Below, piece by piece: positions 47,001-60,420 of a stretch of DNA of 64,000 nt. This DNA comes from Neocallimastix lanati (nom. inval.) (taxonomy: Eukaryota > Neocallimastigomycota > Neocallimastigomycetes > Neocallimastigales > Neocallimastigaceae). The translations under genes and the position numbers were made by a program. Positions within the stretch are counted from its first letter, which is position 1; the number at the start of each line of letters is the position of its first letter. The stretch covers positions 475,001-539,000 of the forward strand of contig JACVTC010000006.1 of NCBI GenBank assembly GCA_016946835.1, read 5' to 3'. The notes under the pieces are model-generated. The model made no database searches. It had not been told where the DNA came from and was given only the letters and a program-made list of their open reading frames with translations.

Positions 47001-50000
47001 TATTTATTTTTAAAGTTATAAAATTTAACTTTAAAAAAAAAAAAAAACTAAATCAAATTAATGTATTAATAAATTTATGTATTATTATAATTAATTCTTT
47101 ATTTAAAAAAAGGAAATTATATATTTAATTTCATCTCAATTTTTAAAAAATAAATAAATAAAATAATCATACTCTTTTTTTACATTAAAATAAAAGTTAA
47201 CAATTTATATAATTGGATATACTTCATATAAATAATTTTTTTTAATAAAAACCATATTAATAAAAAGTTATAGAGTTATATGTAAAAGGATGAAATATTA
47301 GAATTAAACTTCATAAATAATAATAATAATATTATTATTATTAATATTAATATAAAAATAAATTATTTAGTTTAAGTTTTTTTAAGCAATTGAATCTTTT
47401 TATTTTTATTTACTTTATGTATTTAATTATTTTGAATTCAATAACCATTTAAATGAATGTAAATTGGTATTATTATAATAATCAGATATATTACTATTGA
47501 AGATAAAATAATTGTTCATGAAATAAAAATTTATTTTATATATTTAGAATAATTTTTAATATATTATTAATATTAGATAAAATAAAATTTAAAATGGAAT
47601 TAAAAGTTAAATATATATATAATAATAAAATGGAAATACTTGTAATTAGTTTTAATTGTTTTATTTATTTTATTTTATTTTAAAAAATGGACTTTCTATA
47701 TTTTTTTTATTTTTATATTTAAATTAACCAATAGAAATTTGAGATTTTAATAAATAAATATTTATTAAAAATATTCATGTAAATTTAATAAATAAATAAA
47801 TAAAGTATTAAATAAATAAATAAAGTATTAAATAATATATTAATTTAAATATAATGGATAAATAATTTAATAACTTAATAAATATTATAATAATTATAAT
47901 AATAATTAAATAAAAATATAAATAAATAATAAAAATACTAATTGTTATGTTCCATACATATCTAATATATGTGTAGTATAAATTAATATGTTTAATTATA
48001 TATAATTATATGTATTATTCATATAATTTATATCAATTTTTATTTAATTGATTTTATATTAATAGTTTTTTTTTTTTTTTTTTTTTTTTAAAATCAATTT
48101 CATGGCTAATAACTTTTATAATAAGGCTTTTTTTATTTTTTTATTTTTTTTTTTTAATTTTTTTAAAAGTTTTGAAAAGAAATTGAAGTATTAGTTTGGA
48201 TTATTATTGAAAAGGATAAGCATTTGAAAATTTTTTAAATTAATCTATTTTTGAATTATTAAATTTATAATATATACTTCTATATTTTTGATGTGTTTTA
48301 CTAATTCTGTTGCTAAACTTTTTTATTTTTATTCTTTTCAATAATTTGTTTTAGATTAAATTGTAGTTCTATTTTATTTTTGTTAATTTTATATGTTTTT
48401 TTTCATACTTTATATTGCTTTATTCATTTATATTTAAATTTCATCTTCTAGACTATAATTCTTATTTATTTTTTTTTTTATAAATATAAGGAAGGACAGG
48501 CCTGTTATTTTTTTTCAATTCATATCCAGGATAGTGTACCTCATAAACTCATAGCCATCATAAAGGTCTTCATTAAAGCACAAATTACATAATTTTTTTA
48601 TAATCCTAACCAATATTCAATTTAATAATTCCATTATCTTTCACTATTATTAATATCATTAATAAATTTCAAAATTTTATGTTATTACAACAAAATTAAT
48701 TATCCTTATAATATTGAAAAATTATCAAATAAGATTACTAATTAAGATTACTAATATAGATTTATATAACTAAGAGAAAAAAAAAAAAAAAAAAAAAAAA
48801 CTGAATAAAAAATATAAACATGTATATCATTAATAAGATTAATTTTGTTATTTTAACCTTTTTTTTTTTTTTTTAACAAAATTATTTAGTTTACTTTATA
48901 TAAAATTTTGATTATATTCTTTAATGTTTAATTAATTGAAATTTTATTTATATTCATTTGTTATATGTTTATATGTGTATACTTTTTTTTTTATTTTAAA
49001 ACTCAAACCTATACTATCATACTTTTCTCTCTTTTTTTTTTTTTTTTTTTTTTTTTTCTAAATTAGTTTATATTTATATTATTAATAATATTGTTAATGA
49101 ATAAATCATTCTTTTCTATTTTTAGAATTTATTATGTTATTATAAAATATTTATTATCAATTTATGATATATTATTTGTTTTTAAAAACTTGCTATTTAT
49201 TAATTTATGATGAAAGGGTATTTCCTATAAAGTTTGAATGACTTTAATTAATTGATGTAATGTATTTTTGTAGATGTATTTAGCTCTACATATACTATCA
49301 TCTTTACATACATATATGTTTATATACCTATTAATATAAGTATAATACGTGTATATGTATATGTATAATCTTTTTCTCTCTTTTTTTTTTTTTTTTTAAA
49401 TAATATTAGAGAAATCTTAAATAATAAAAGAATAATTGAAAGATGATATTAATTAAATTAAAATATTATTATTATTATTATTATTTATTATTATTAGTTA
49501 TTATTATTATTATTAATTATAATTAATTATTATTTTTATTAATATAATTTTTAAAATAAAAAAAAAAAAAAAAGATTTTTTTAAATTTTTAAATTTTTTT
49601 TAATTAAATTTCTTATTTTAGATTTATTTTTATTAAATTCATTCGACTCATAATATATGTAATAATATATTACACTATTGATTTATTCCATATATTAGAA
49701 TACTTTTATTAATTTTTTTTTATTTCTTTGTTGAAAGTTTGAAAAATTAAAATGAAACAAAAAAAGGAAAGAAAAGAACTTATATCAATGAATATAAAAT
49801 AAAATAAAATAAAATAAAATAAAAGAAAAGAAAAGAAAAGAAAAGAATTATTCATGAAAAGATTTATTATAAAGAAAGTTTTTTTTTGTTATTGTTTTTT
49901 TTTTTAAAAAGGTAAAACGAAGTAAAATATTAAATATTTAAAATACAACTAAGAGCTAATATAAAAAATAATAAATGCAAATTAATACTTTTTTTTTTAT

Positions 50001-51098
50001 TTTTCAAACTAATCATGTTAACTTATTATTAACTTAACATTCTTATTCCTTTTTATTATTTAAAATTTTCATTTTTATTTCTAATAATGTATTATTCAAA
50101 TATTAATTATTTATTATTTATTAATAAATACTCTTTTTATTCTTTTTATTATTTAATATTTATATATTTATATTTTTAATATTTAATTATTTATTATTTA
50201 ATATTTAATATTTATTAATAAATACTCTTTTTACTATTTTTTATTATTTATAATTTATTATTTATTATTTATTATTTATTATTCAATTATTTATTATTTA
50301 TTATTTATTATTTATTATTTATTATTTATTATTTATTATTTATTATTTATTATTTATTATTTATTATTTATTATTTATTATTTATTATTTATTTATTATT
50401 TATTATTTATTATTTATTATTTATTATTAATTATTAATTATTAATTATTAATTATTATTTATTATTTATTATTTATTATTTATTATTTATTATTTATTAA
50501 TTATTAATTATTAATTATTATTATTCAATTATTTAAAATTTATTTATTATTAATTATTAATTATTATTTAACATTTAATATTTAATATTTTATAATTTTT
50601 TTTTATTATTAAAATTTTTTTTAATTAAATTATAAAATTAATTATTAATTTTTATTTCATTAATTTATATTTAAATTAAATTATATTATGTTCATAATAT
50701 ATTTCATAATATATTATTTTAAATTGTCAATAATTTAAAAAAATTAATTTAAAAAAAATTTTATTTGCAAAGTAAATAAAAAAAAATTATTTATTTATTT
50801 AATTATTTATTGTATTTATTAATATATTTATCTTAATATTATTTAATTTATTCACTTATTTATATTTATATATTAATACTTTTTTAAACAATCCATAAAC
50901 GTTTAATCTTTTTTTCTTTTTTTAACATTTTTTTTCATAAATATATATATATTTATATTTATTTTATTTTTATTTTATTTATTTATAAAAAAATAAAAAA
51001 AGAAAAAGTTCACTTTGTTCTTTAATAAAACAATAATATTAATAATAAAAAAAAAAAAAAAAAAAAAAGAGAAAACTTAAAGATTATATTTTAAATTC

Positions 51099-51132
<34 letters not shown>

Positions 51133-52255
51133 AAATTAATTTTATAAATATTATATAATTTATTAATATAACCCTTATATATCATTTAATAAAAAAAAAA
51201 AAAAAAAAAGCGATATATATATATATATATATTTATTCGTAATACGCTCTCCACAAACATCAAATTAAAATTTTTTGCGTTTTATTGAAATCAAATCAGT
51301 AATACTATTTCTTTATTACAAAAAGGTAAAAAAAAATAAAAACATTTAAAATGCAGAAAACATATATATATTATATAAAATTATTTTATTATATGTAACT
51401 TTTAAAAGTTAAATAGATCTTTCATAATATAATATTAATTTAAAATTTCAAATTAATATTTTTTATTTTAATATATATTATTATTTCTATAATTATAATT
51501 GTAAAAACCTATTAAAAATATATAAAATACATAAAACAATAACAAAATTACATTTATCATCAAATTTTCAAACAAAATAATTGATAAACTTTATACAATA
51601 TAAAATATATAATGAAATAAAAATTAAAAAATATTTTGAATAAAAAAAAAAAAAACTATTAAATTTTAATTATATATAATTATAAAATAACAGAAAACCT
51701 AAATATTTATTATTTTATAAACACTACTATATTTTATATTTATTTTAATTTAATTTAATAATTATATATTCTTTTTCAAGGTTAGTGTATATAATTTTTA
51801 TATGTATTTAAAATGATTTTTTTTATATTTTAAAAATTATACTATTATAGTAGAGAAGTTAATATATATATTTATAAATAATAAAATGATAATAAAGTTA
51901 AAAAAATACTTGAACAATAATATGATAATCAAACAAACAAACAAATAAAATAGTATTTTACTTAATTATTTATATAAAAAATATATATACATATAAAGTA
52001 TATAATATTGTATTATCATTATTAATATCATTGTTGTTAACGTTAGTTTTAAAAATAAGTAAATAGATTAATATGATCATAAATAGTATAAATTAAAATG
52101 TTTTTTTTCTTTGTATTAATGTATTACTATTTATAAATATATAAAGATTTGGGGTTAATATTATTAAAATAGTTTAGAATATATAATTGTATATATATTG
52201 TTTTAGTATTGTTCAATAATATCTTATTTTTATAATTAATTATTAATATATATAG
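45440..52255. other. Gene-poor 6.8-kb AT-rich spacer
   Basis: No supported coding region. 45440-46100 may hold the 5' LTR of the decayed copia element, but no partner copy exists to define it. Other contents: homopolymers (e.g. T-runs near 46849-46883 and 48067-48090), AAAT blocks (47790-47830), AAAATA and AAAAG tandems (49795-49850), and the TTATTTA array below. A patch at 48485-48590 is less AT-rich and its minus strand reads LCFNEDLYDGYEFMRY, which could be a lone exon or relic. The last 500 bp form the upstream region of the NTF2-RRM gene. Confidence 0.55.
50118..50520. repeat. TTATTTA-type array with two more copies of TTATTAATAAATACTCTTTT
   Basis: The 20-mer occurs at 50118-50137 and 50212-50231, in the same orientation as the four copies in the 17.4-17.9 kb block, and is followed by about 250 bp of (ATTATTT)n. 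Confidence 0.85.
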
Positions 52256-54091
52256 ATGTCTGATAAGAAGTTTAGTCCATTTGAAGTTAGTTGGTTATTT
52301 GTTCAAGAATATTATACCATCATGAACAATAGTCCAGAAAAACTTCATCAATTTTATAATAAAGATTCATACTATTGTAATGGTAGCGAAGGTGAAAGTT
52401 CAAAAATATATCATGGACAATCTGTAAGTGTTTAATTTTTATATACAATATTTTTTATATTTTACAGATAAATATAATAAATATATATTATATTATATTA
52501 TATTGTTATCTGTATTAATTTTTTTATTTAGAATAAATTGATATTTAAATAAAGATATCATTTTAAAAAATTAAATATTCATATTAATATTTATTATTAT
52601 ATATTTTAAAGGAAATTAATAAAAGAATTAAGGAACTTGAATATGAAGATTGTAAAGTTTTAGTCTCAAATGTTGATAGTCAAGTTTCTAGTAATGATGG
52701 TATCATTATTCAAGTTTTAGGTGAAATGTCTAATAAGGGTGGTGCGTCTCACAAATTTGCTCAAACCTTCTTCTTAGCTAAGCAACCAAATGGTTATTTT
52801 GTTCTTAACGATATTATTCGATTCTTAAAGGAAGATATTGAAAACGAATATGAAGATTTTGATGCTCCAAATGAAAATTATGCTACCCAAGAACAATATA
52901 TGGATAATCAAGCAAATACCATGATGACTGAAGAGATCATTGAACAAATGAATGAATCTTTAGTTATTGAAAATGAAGCTGGTTTAGAAGAAAAGGAAAA
53001 CTTAGAAACAATGGAAACTAAACCAATTATTGAGGAAAAGAAGGTTGAAACAGAAGTAGTTGAAGAACAAGTTGAGGTTCCAGCTACTACCACTACTACT
53101 AACGTTACTACTGAATTAAATACTACTACAGAAACAGATGGTACCCCTGTTACTAGTGAAGCTAATACTACTGATAATGCTACAAGTACTACTCAAGCTC
53201 CATCTACCAATGAAACAACTACTACTGCTGATGTCACTAACTCAACTACTACAACTATTAATACTGCTGCGACTGATCCAACTAATGAATTAACTGAATC
53301 TGCTACTGAAAATGAAACAAAGAGAACTAATCAGGTTAAATCTTTTGCTACAGTTACTGCTTTTAATACTTCTAATAATAGTCATGCTACAACTACTCAT
53401 TATAAGGAAGTTTCAAAGGTTGAAAGTAAATCATTACCAAATGCTAGTAAAACTACTCAAGGTCGTGGTGTTCGTCAAGATCAAAAGATCAACTTTGAAA
53501 GAGAAATCTTTATAAAGGATGTTAATGATAATATTTCTAGAGATAAATTAAAGGAAGCTTTTTCAAAGTTTGGTGAAGTTAAAAATATTGATGTTTTCTA
53601 CAATAGAGTAAGTTTTTTTTTTTTTTTTTTTTTAGTTTTATCTTATATTTATATATTGTAGTATATTTATAAATTAACAAAAGAAATAATAATAATTTTA
53701 AAAAGTAGAAAAAAAATAATTTTTTTTGAACAATTTTTAATATTTAATAAAAATTATTTTATAATTACAATATTTTATATATGAATAAAAAAAAAAAAAA
53801 GTAAGAAATAATGTATATAAAAAATATTAATCGAATTGTTTGTTTTTAATTAAATGTATATAGCATAATGGTTTTGTTGAATTTGCTACTGTTGAATCAG
53901 TAAAGAAGGCAATTGCTGCTAAAAGTGTGATGATTGATGGTCATAAGGTTTTAGCAGAAGAAAAACACAAGAGAAAAGGATTTAATAATTCATATAGTAG
54001 CCGTAATAGAAATGAATATAGAGATTCTAGATACCAAAGTGGAAAAAATGGAAATTACATTAATAGAGGAAAGTCTATCAGATCTAAATAA
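52256..54091 (+). CDS. G3BP/Bre5-like RNA-binding protein: NTF2 domain plus RRM (3 exons, 463 aa)
   Basis: Exons 52256-52423, 52612-53607 and 53864-54091 join in phase 0 with gtaagt donors. Residues 1-125 form an NTF2-like domain: VSWLFVQEYYTIMNNSPEKL, then LHQFYNKDS, IIIQVLGEMSNKG, and KFAQTFFLAKQPNGYFVLND followed by IIRFL. The middle is acidic (Glu-rich, about 130-180), then Thr/Asn-rich. The RRM (about 320-395) has RNP2 EIFIKDV and RNP1 HNGFVEF, which is split by the last intron. The tail is Arg/Asn/Ser/Gly-rich (RGVRQ before the RRM, and SRNRNEYRDSRY after it). This architecture is that of G3BP (stress-granule assembly) and yeast Bre5 (cofactor of the Ubp3 deubiquitinase). Both functions rest on the family, not on this sequence. 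The intron before RNP1 is confirmed by restoring the motif. Confidence 0.92.
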
Positions 54092-54314
54092 ATAAGTTAA
54101 ATAGATAAATAAATAAATAATAATAATAATAAAAAAAAAAAAAAAAAAAAAAGAAAAAAGAAAAAAAGAAAAAATTACCTGTAGAATGAACAAAATCAAC
54201 ATTTCCTCATATATATATAATAACATATTTTAACATTAGCATATTAACATCATTTTTTTTTATATTTTTGTAGTAAATATTAATAATTATATAATAAAAA
54301 TTATAATAGCAATT

Positions 54315-54351
<37 letters not shown>

Positions 54352-54404
54352 TAACAGAAATTAAAATTGTAATTTTATGTTTTCTTTCTTTTTCTTTTAT
54401 TTGA

Positions 54405-54443
<39 letters not shown>

Positions 54444-55170
54444 ATCATTTTATATAAAAATATTGTTGATATTATTTATAATTTAAATAAAAATAAACAA
54501 TTACTTATATAATTGAAATAGTTGAAAGAATAAATATGTAAAATTTTTTTTTTAAACTATCAAAAATTAAAAAAAAAAGAAAAAAATTAAAAAAATTTAA
54601 AAAAAAAAAAAAAAAGAAAGAAAATATTTATAAATTTTAAGAATAATATTTTCTGTAGTATTTAAAATTTTAAAAGTAGAAAAAAAAAAAAATTTTTTTT
54701 TTAATTATTTATTTTAATTAAAGTGTGTTTCTTTTATTTTTATTATTATTATTATTATTTTTTTTTTTTTTTTTAATTGATTTGTAAATAATTCTTCTCA
54801 GGAGTGTCTACTATAGGGGTATAACTGAGAGAAGCATCATCATCATCTTTAATTCTCATAGATATCTGAGGGTGATGATTAAGAAAAAAAAAAAAAAAAA
54901 AAAAAAAAAACCAAACGCCATGAATGCTTTTTTTTTCTAGTATTATTGCTTATTGTGTAGTGGTTTGAAATTGAAATTGAAATTATTTTTATCAAAGTTA
55001 TTTAATTAATTTTTTTTTTTTTTTTTTTATTTTCTATTTTTTATTCATTAAGTAATAGTATATCTATCAGATGGTTATAATAATCCTAAGAAAAACTTTC
55101 AAATGATCTAAACATACTTGTTATACTTTGGATATAAATTTATGGTCTCATAATTATTTTATTTTTTTTT
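54092..55170. other. AT-rich spacer with a small, less AT-biased hairpin patch at 54793-54885
   Basis: Mainly homopolymers. The patch 54793-54885 has CTTCTCAG (about 54794-54801) facing CTGAGAGAAG (54825-54834), which could pair around a 23-nt loop, followed by CTGAG...TGATGATT. It resembles no snRNA I know. No ORF. Confidence 0.4.
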
Positions 55171-55179
55171 TTTTTTTAG

Positions 55180-55227
55180 CAAGTAATCTTGAAATTCAAA
55201 TTTGATGAAACATCAGCAGATGATATG
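55180..55227 (+). pseudogene. Left part of an older LINE split by the intact LINE
   Basis: Reads QVILKFKFDETSADDM and continues, once the inserted LINE is skipped, at 60433 with VKEYINTSIL. The shared 12-mer GCAGATGATATG (55216-55227 and 60421-60432) is the target duplication. Confidence 0.7.
55216..55227. repeat. Left target-site duplication of the LINE
   Basis: GCAGATGATATG, identical to 60421-60432 on the far side of the A-tail. Confidence 0.85.
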
Positions 55228-56154
55228 ATGTGGACTGTTTTTCCAGGTCCATGGAGGGTTGATGGAAAAGGAATAACCTATATCAGGTGTACTAATTACA
55301 GCTTTCTGTGATTCTGATGATAATCGATGGTTATCCTTTCTAAAGTGGCTTCTAGTACGAAGAGTGAAAACTGGAATACTGGAAGACTGTAGAAAGTGAA
55401 CCTGATGTTTTATATTGTTTTAAACTGGATATGTAGTAACATTGGAGTTGTATAATTAATAATATCATGTAGTTTCTACATATTATCATTTATCATTGTA
55501 ATGAATCTATTGTATTTTTTACTTTAGCATTATTTTGTATATGTATTTTTCTATAGTATTATTTATACTTTCATGTAGCTATTGTAAAATGGAAATGTAG
55601 GAGATTGATTCACTCCAAAGCTTGTGTTTAAGACATTATTTAACGGATGGGAATCTTTTTTATAGTCTTTCTCTACTAATATTTTTTCTTTTTAAATATA
55701 CTTTTAGCTAATTTATGATTATTCAACAGAAAATTTTTAACATCTTAAAGCACTTTATTAATTGAAAGAATTACAATCATTCAAAAGATAAAAAGAAACA
55801 ATTATTCATTTTAACAGTATATACAAGTAATTTTGTATCAATAAATTACTAACCCTTGAGTAAATTTATAAATATTATATCAGTTATACAGGATAAAATC
55901 AATTATTTACAAAATCTAAAATCTATTAAATCATCAAGAACAATTTTATATTTCAAGCTTTCAAATATTCAACACCAATATTTTTTTTTTTACTATTTAA
56001 AGGGAATTTACTTTCTCTTTTATTTTTTAATTTATTTTATTATATATATATATATATAAAAAAAAAAAAAAATTTTTTTTATCTATTTTTTTTTTATTAT
56101 TTTTATTATTTTTATTTTATTCTTCTTTTATTTTATTTTTTAGGCTTTCTTGAT
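55228..56154 (+). other. 5' region of the LINE
   Basis: Begins ATGTGGACTG. The first ATG opens a 28-codon frame (MWTVFPGPWRVDG...) ending at 55311-55313. A second, shifted stretch (CDSDDNRWLSFLKW...) runs to about 55399. The rest to 56154 is AT-rich. It may be a 5' UTR with an internal promoter or the eroded start of an ORF1; no ORF1 domain is recognisable. Confidence 0.5.
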
Positions 56155-59100
56155 ATGGATAATACTTCTTCAAATTCAGCAACTATACCTGTTTTGCGAC
56201 GTGGTCTTCGAAGATACGATATTCAGAATAAAGATTTCATTCTTATCTTTATTCATGATCTTCAATCATGGTCTGTTAGTAAACTTTGGGAATTTCTTAG
56301 TAAACGTATTTCCAATTGCAATGAAATAGTTCATGGAATTATAAAAACACACACACCTAATATGGAAAATTACTTCATTTTAAGGATAAACTATGATAAA
56401 CCCACTTATTACCTAAATATTTTATTTCTTCTTACCCATTGCCTTCCAATCAATAAAATTAATTGGATCCAAACCGACAAAATCAGAACTTTCAGTGAAG
56501 TTAAGAAATTTAACAACAAATTTTCTTCTTTTGAAACTAAATCAATGGCTAAAGATTTTCTTTATAGTAATATTTATTCACCGTCTACTCAGTTCTTTAA
56601 TCTTTGTGTCAGTTAGAATATTAATGGATGGAATGATGAAAAACGTGATGGTATTAGATACTTTAATGAAATTTTTAAACCCATCTGTATTTGCTTTCAA
56701 GAGGTCGGTAATAGCCATAGCCAATACCTTAATGTACATTCAAATAATTACCCATTTCTTTGTCACTATAATACAATTTTACGTAAAGCTGATCCAAATA
56801 TACCCGGTATGAGAGGTCTTAGTATAAGTGTACATCGTTCATGTTCATTTTCTCCTGATCCCTTTGAATATAAGTATATCATTTCTGTCAACATTACTTC
56901 TTTTTGGGGAATTAAATGCACTATTGGTAATATTTATGTTCCTATGGTCACTCATAAGGAAGAAAGAAAGAATGCCTTTTCAGAAATTACTAATTGGATA
57001 AAGAAACATACTAATACACCTTCTATTCTTGTAGGTGACTTTAATATGTCTAAATCCCAATTAGATAGTTTACTTAATAAATCATCTTATCAATGGTTCA
57101 CTAAATACTTATCAGGTCTCGATTTCACATGGGCTCGGGATGGTAGATCGTCTTGTATTGATCATGTTTTATTTAATTGTAAAATGAAGGAATACATTAA
57201 TAAGGTATCTGTTTGTAGTACATTCAATGATATATCTGACCACTTCCCTCTTATCCTTTCCTGTAAGAAAGATGACTCAGAAGGTTTTCGTTCTCCTACT
57301 CCTTCTAGAAGATTCAAGTGGTCCCAACGCATGTGTAATGAAAAGCATAATGAAATATTCTCAAGTAACTACTTCTCAATTCTTCTTAATGAATTTGATG
57401 ATAATAAAGAATTAAGTTCTAATGAAATGGTCAATAAATTTATAGAAACAGCTAATAAAGTTGGTGATAAAGTTCATGCTAGAGTTCCTTGTGATCTTAA
57501 AGGATCAGCTTTCCACTGCCCTTATTATATCAAGAAACTTTCTCATGAAAAGCATGTTGCATTTAATGAAATCAAAAATTTTTCTTTAGGTTCTAATCTT
57601 GAAAACCTTGATGAATTTTTAAATTTGCTTCGTGAGTATAAAAATATATGTGGTAAAGTCAGGTCAATTAAGTTTTCTATTAAATCAAAACAATTTCATC
57701 AGTCAATAGAATCTGCATGTAATGATTTTAGTAATAAAAATGCTAGGAGTGCTTGGTTAAAATTAAAGAAGCTATCTCGCCCTATGTACTCTAATTCTAT
57801 TTCGTCAAGTGTTTTAAAGGACAAGCAGGGTAACTTTTTATTTTCTCATTCGGATCAATTAAATCGATTTGCTGAACATTACAGTGAACTAGCTTCTGAT
57901 GTTACTCAACACAGTTTGGATAATGAATACTGGGTAAGTTTATTTGGAACTAATCCTAATAATAATCTTACTTGGGATATTAATGATTCTATTACTATGA
58001 AAGAAATTCAAAACACTGTGCTTGAAATGAAAAATAATAAAGCTCCTGGACCCGATGGTATTCCGATTGAATTTTTTAAAGCCTTCTTTAGTAAATCTGA
58101 TTTATCCGATAATCAAGATGATTCTTCAGATGATCACTACTCTAACTGTGCTAAATGTTTACTTTCATTGTTTAACAAAATCTGGGATGGTGATTTCCCT
58201 GAAGAGTGGAATTCGGCTTCTATAATATCAATTCCAAAAAAAGGAGATCTTTCGGATTGTAATAATTATCGTGGTATTTCTCTTATTAATGTTGGCTTAA
58301 AAATTATTTCAAAGATTGTTACTAATAGAATTGCTAAATATGCCCTTGAACATAAATTTGTTAGACCTGAACAATTTGGATTTAGAAATAAAGAAGAATG
58401 CATAAGTTTGTATATTTCAATTAGAGAGATATGTCAAAGAAGAAAATTTAAAGGAAATTTTACTTATCTTGCTTTTCTCGATCTTAAAAAAGCCTATGAT
58501 TCAGTTCCTATCTTTAATATTTTGACCAAATTATATAACTTAGGAATTAGAGATAAATGTCATCTGTTTTTAAAGAATCTTTATCTATCCTCTAAAGCTC
58601 GTGCTTTTTTTAATGGTAATCTCTCAGAAGAATTTTCGATTAATCGTGGTGTTAGACAAGGATGCCCTCTATCTCCTATTTTATTCAATTTGTTCATTAA
58701 TGATATACTGGATAATTGTGATAAGTATGGTGTATATTTAGATTCTCAATATTGTTGTGGTGGACTTTTTGCGGATGATATTGTTTTAATTGCTCCATCT
58801 AAACAAGCTCTTAAGAAAATTTTGAATAAAGTTCATGAATGGGCTATTAAAAATGAAATGACTTTTGGAATTAATAAGTGTGCTACTCTTGTTGTAAAAC
58901 CGATTAACTTTGTTAAACCGATAAATTATGAAGATCCATTTTTATTTATTGGTAGTAAAAAATTACCTAAAACTGACAACTATACCTATCTTGGTATTCC
59001 TTTTGATGAATCTTTATCACTGAAACCTATACAATCCAAATTAAACAGTAATTTAAATGTAAAGTTAAATTTGTACTTTCGATTTCTTATTAATAAATCT

Positions 59101-60285
59101 GTTCCTCTCCCATTGAAGAAATATGTTTTAATTTCGTTTATTCTTAGTCTTGTTATATATTATGCTCCTCTCTTTGGTTCAAATAAGAGCAGATGTTCTA
59201 AAGCTCAAAAAATTATTAATAGAGGACTTTATTGGAGTTACGGATTTAAATCTCGCAATTCTTCTGTTAGTCTCTATAATATTACTCGTGAATTGAGAAT
59301 ACCTCCTCTTTCAGCTGTCTGTGCTATATCTCAATTACGATGCTTTAGAAAATGGAAAAACTCATCATGTATTATTAATCATCTCACTAATAATATTCCT
59401 ACTATGTCACATTACTCATGGACTAAAGAATCAAGGACTTTGGATAAGAAATTAAATGGTAAGAAAACAAGTGAAATAAAAAAGTTTTATTGGGAAAGAG
59501 ATGTCTTCAAACCCTCAAAAGCTAAAAAAGCAATTATTTACAAGGAGAATGATTTTGGATTTATTTCAGAAATCAGAAACTTAACATTTCAATATCCTAA
59601 GTATCAGTTGGGATTCTTTTGGATTTCTCGAATTAGATGTGGTTTTAAATTCGACATTAGTATTTCCATTAAAAGAAAAATCGTCTCAGAAGATTGCCCT
59701 AAATGTTGCCCTTGTTGTGGTGTTAGTGTACCTAGCTTTTCTCACTGGATCTTTACCTGTAAAGAATTGGAATATTACAGAAATAAATCTTTACCTTTTC
59801 TAGATGATCTCTTTTTGAAGTTTGCATTGATAATTGAACAAAAATCCTTGGATGTTTCTTTTGATTCAGAAAAGGATTATGATAATAATATTTATTATTA
59901 TATATTGAGTGCACTTCTTGGTGGGCGTTCAATATATTCAAAAATTAAAGTTAATGATGGGGAACAAAGACAATTAGTTGACAATATTTTTAAACAAAGT
60001 TCAACTTCGTCAACTGTTCCGTATTTTGTGGGGATTGCGGAGTTTCTAACAAACGTAATACCATTAATTTGTCGATCTTTTAGTTTGATGATGAAATGGT
60101 ATTCCGTTGAATCTACCGTTACCAAGAGTGTCGACGTCGAAATGATAAGGCATGGATTTTCACCTCCAGATACAAATTCGATTGATAACACTAATACTGA
60201 AATTATTACTCGCAATAATGGACGTGGTGTTATTATCGAGGAATGGGAAAAGTTAGAGGCTATTGATTCTAACGCACTTTTATAA
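56155..60285 (+). pseudogene. LINE polyprotein (endonuclease, reverse transcriptase, zf-RVT) with one in-frame amber codon
   Basis: One frame runs from ATG 56155 to the stop at 60283-60285, interrupted only by TAG at 56614-56616. Part one (153 aa) has no domain I can name. The TAG falls inside the first endonuclease motif (..FNLCVS-stop-NINGWN). APE endonuclease motifs continue in frame: FQEVG (about 56688), GDFN (57034-57045) and SDHF (about 57235). Reverse transcriptase: NNKAPGPDGIPIEFF (about 58033-58077), FLDLKKAYDSVP (about 58474-58509), RGVRQGCPLSPILFN (about 58649-58690) and FADD (58768-58779). Near the C-terminus is a Cys/His cluster, CPKCCPCCG...H...C (about 59695-59758), of the zinc-binding type found in plant and fungal LINEs. 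Translation from the next in-frame ATG (56809) would lack the first endonuclease motifs. Either a recent nonsense mutation or programmed readthrough is possible. Confidence 0.87.
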
Positions 60286-60420
60286 TTTTATAATAAATAA
60301 TATTTTATTTCATGTATTTTATTATTTTTTTTATTTCTTTAAAATCATGTAATTTTATTATTATTATATATTAAATAAAGTTATTCTCTAAGTCTAAAAA
60401 AAAAAAAAAAAAAAAAAAAA

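Larger units (their letters stand above)
55228..60420 (+). mobile_element. Full-length LINE (APE-type non-LTR retrotransposon), 5.2 kb
   Basis: Bounded by a 12-bp direct repeat GCAGATGATATG (55216-55227 / 60421-60432) and ending in an A-run of about 25 (60396-60420), as expected for target-primed insertion. It has a 5' region of about 0.9 kb, a main coding region 56155-60285, and a 3' UTR of about 110 bp with AATAAA at 60373. The A-tail and target duplication are intact, so the insertion is fairly young. The interrupted host sequence is an older LINE. Confidence 0.88.

Noticed and set aside
52908-53093. Minus-strand frame within the NTF2-RRM gene
   Set aside because: Antisense of the Glu/Thr-rich linker; no independent support.
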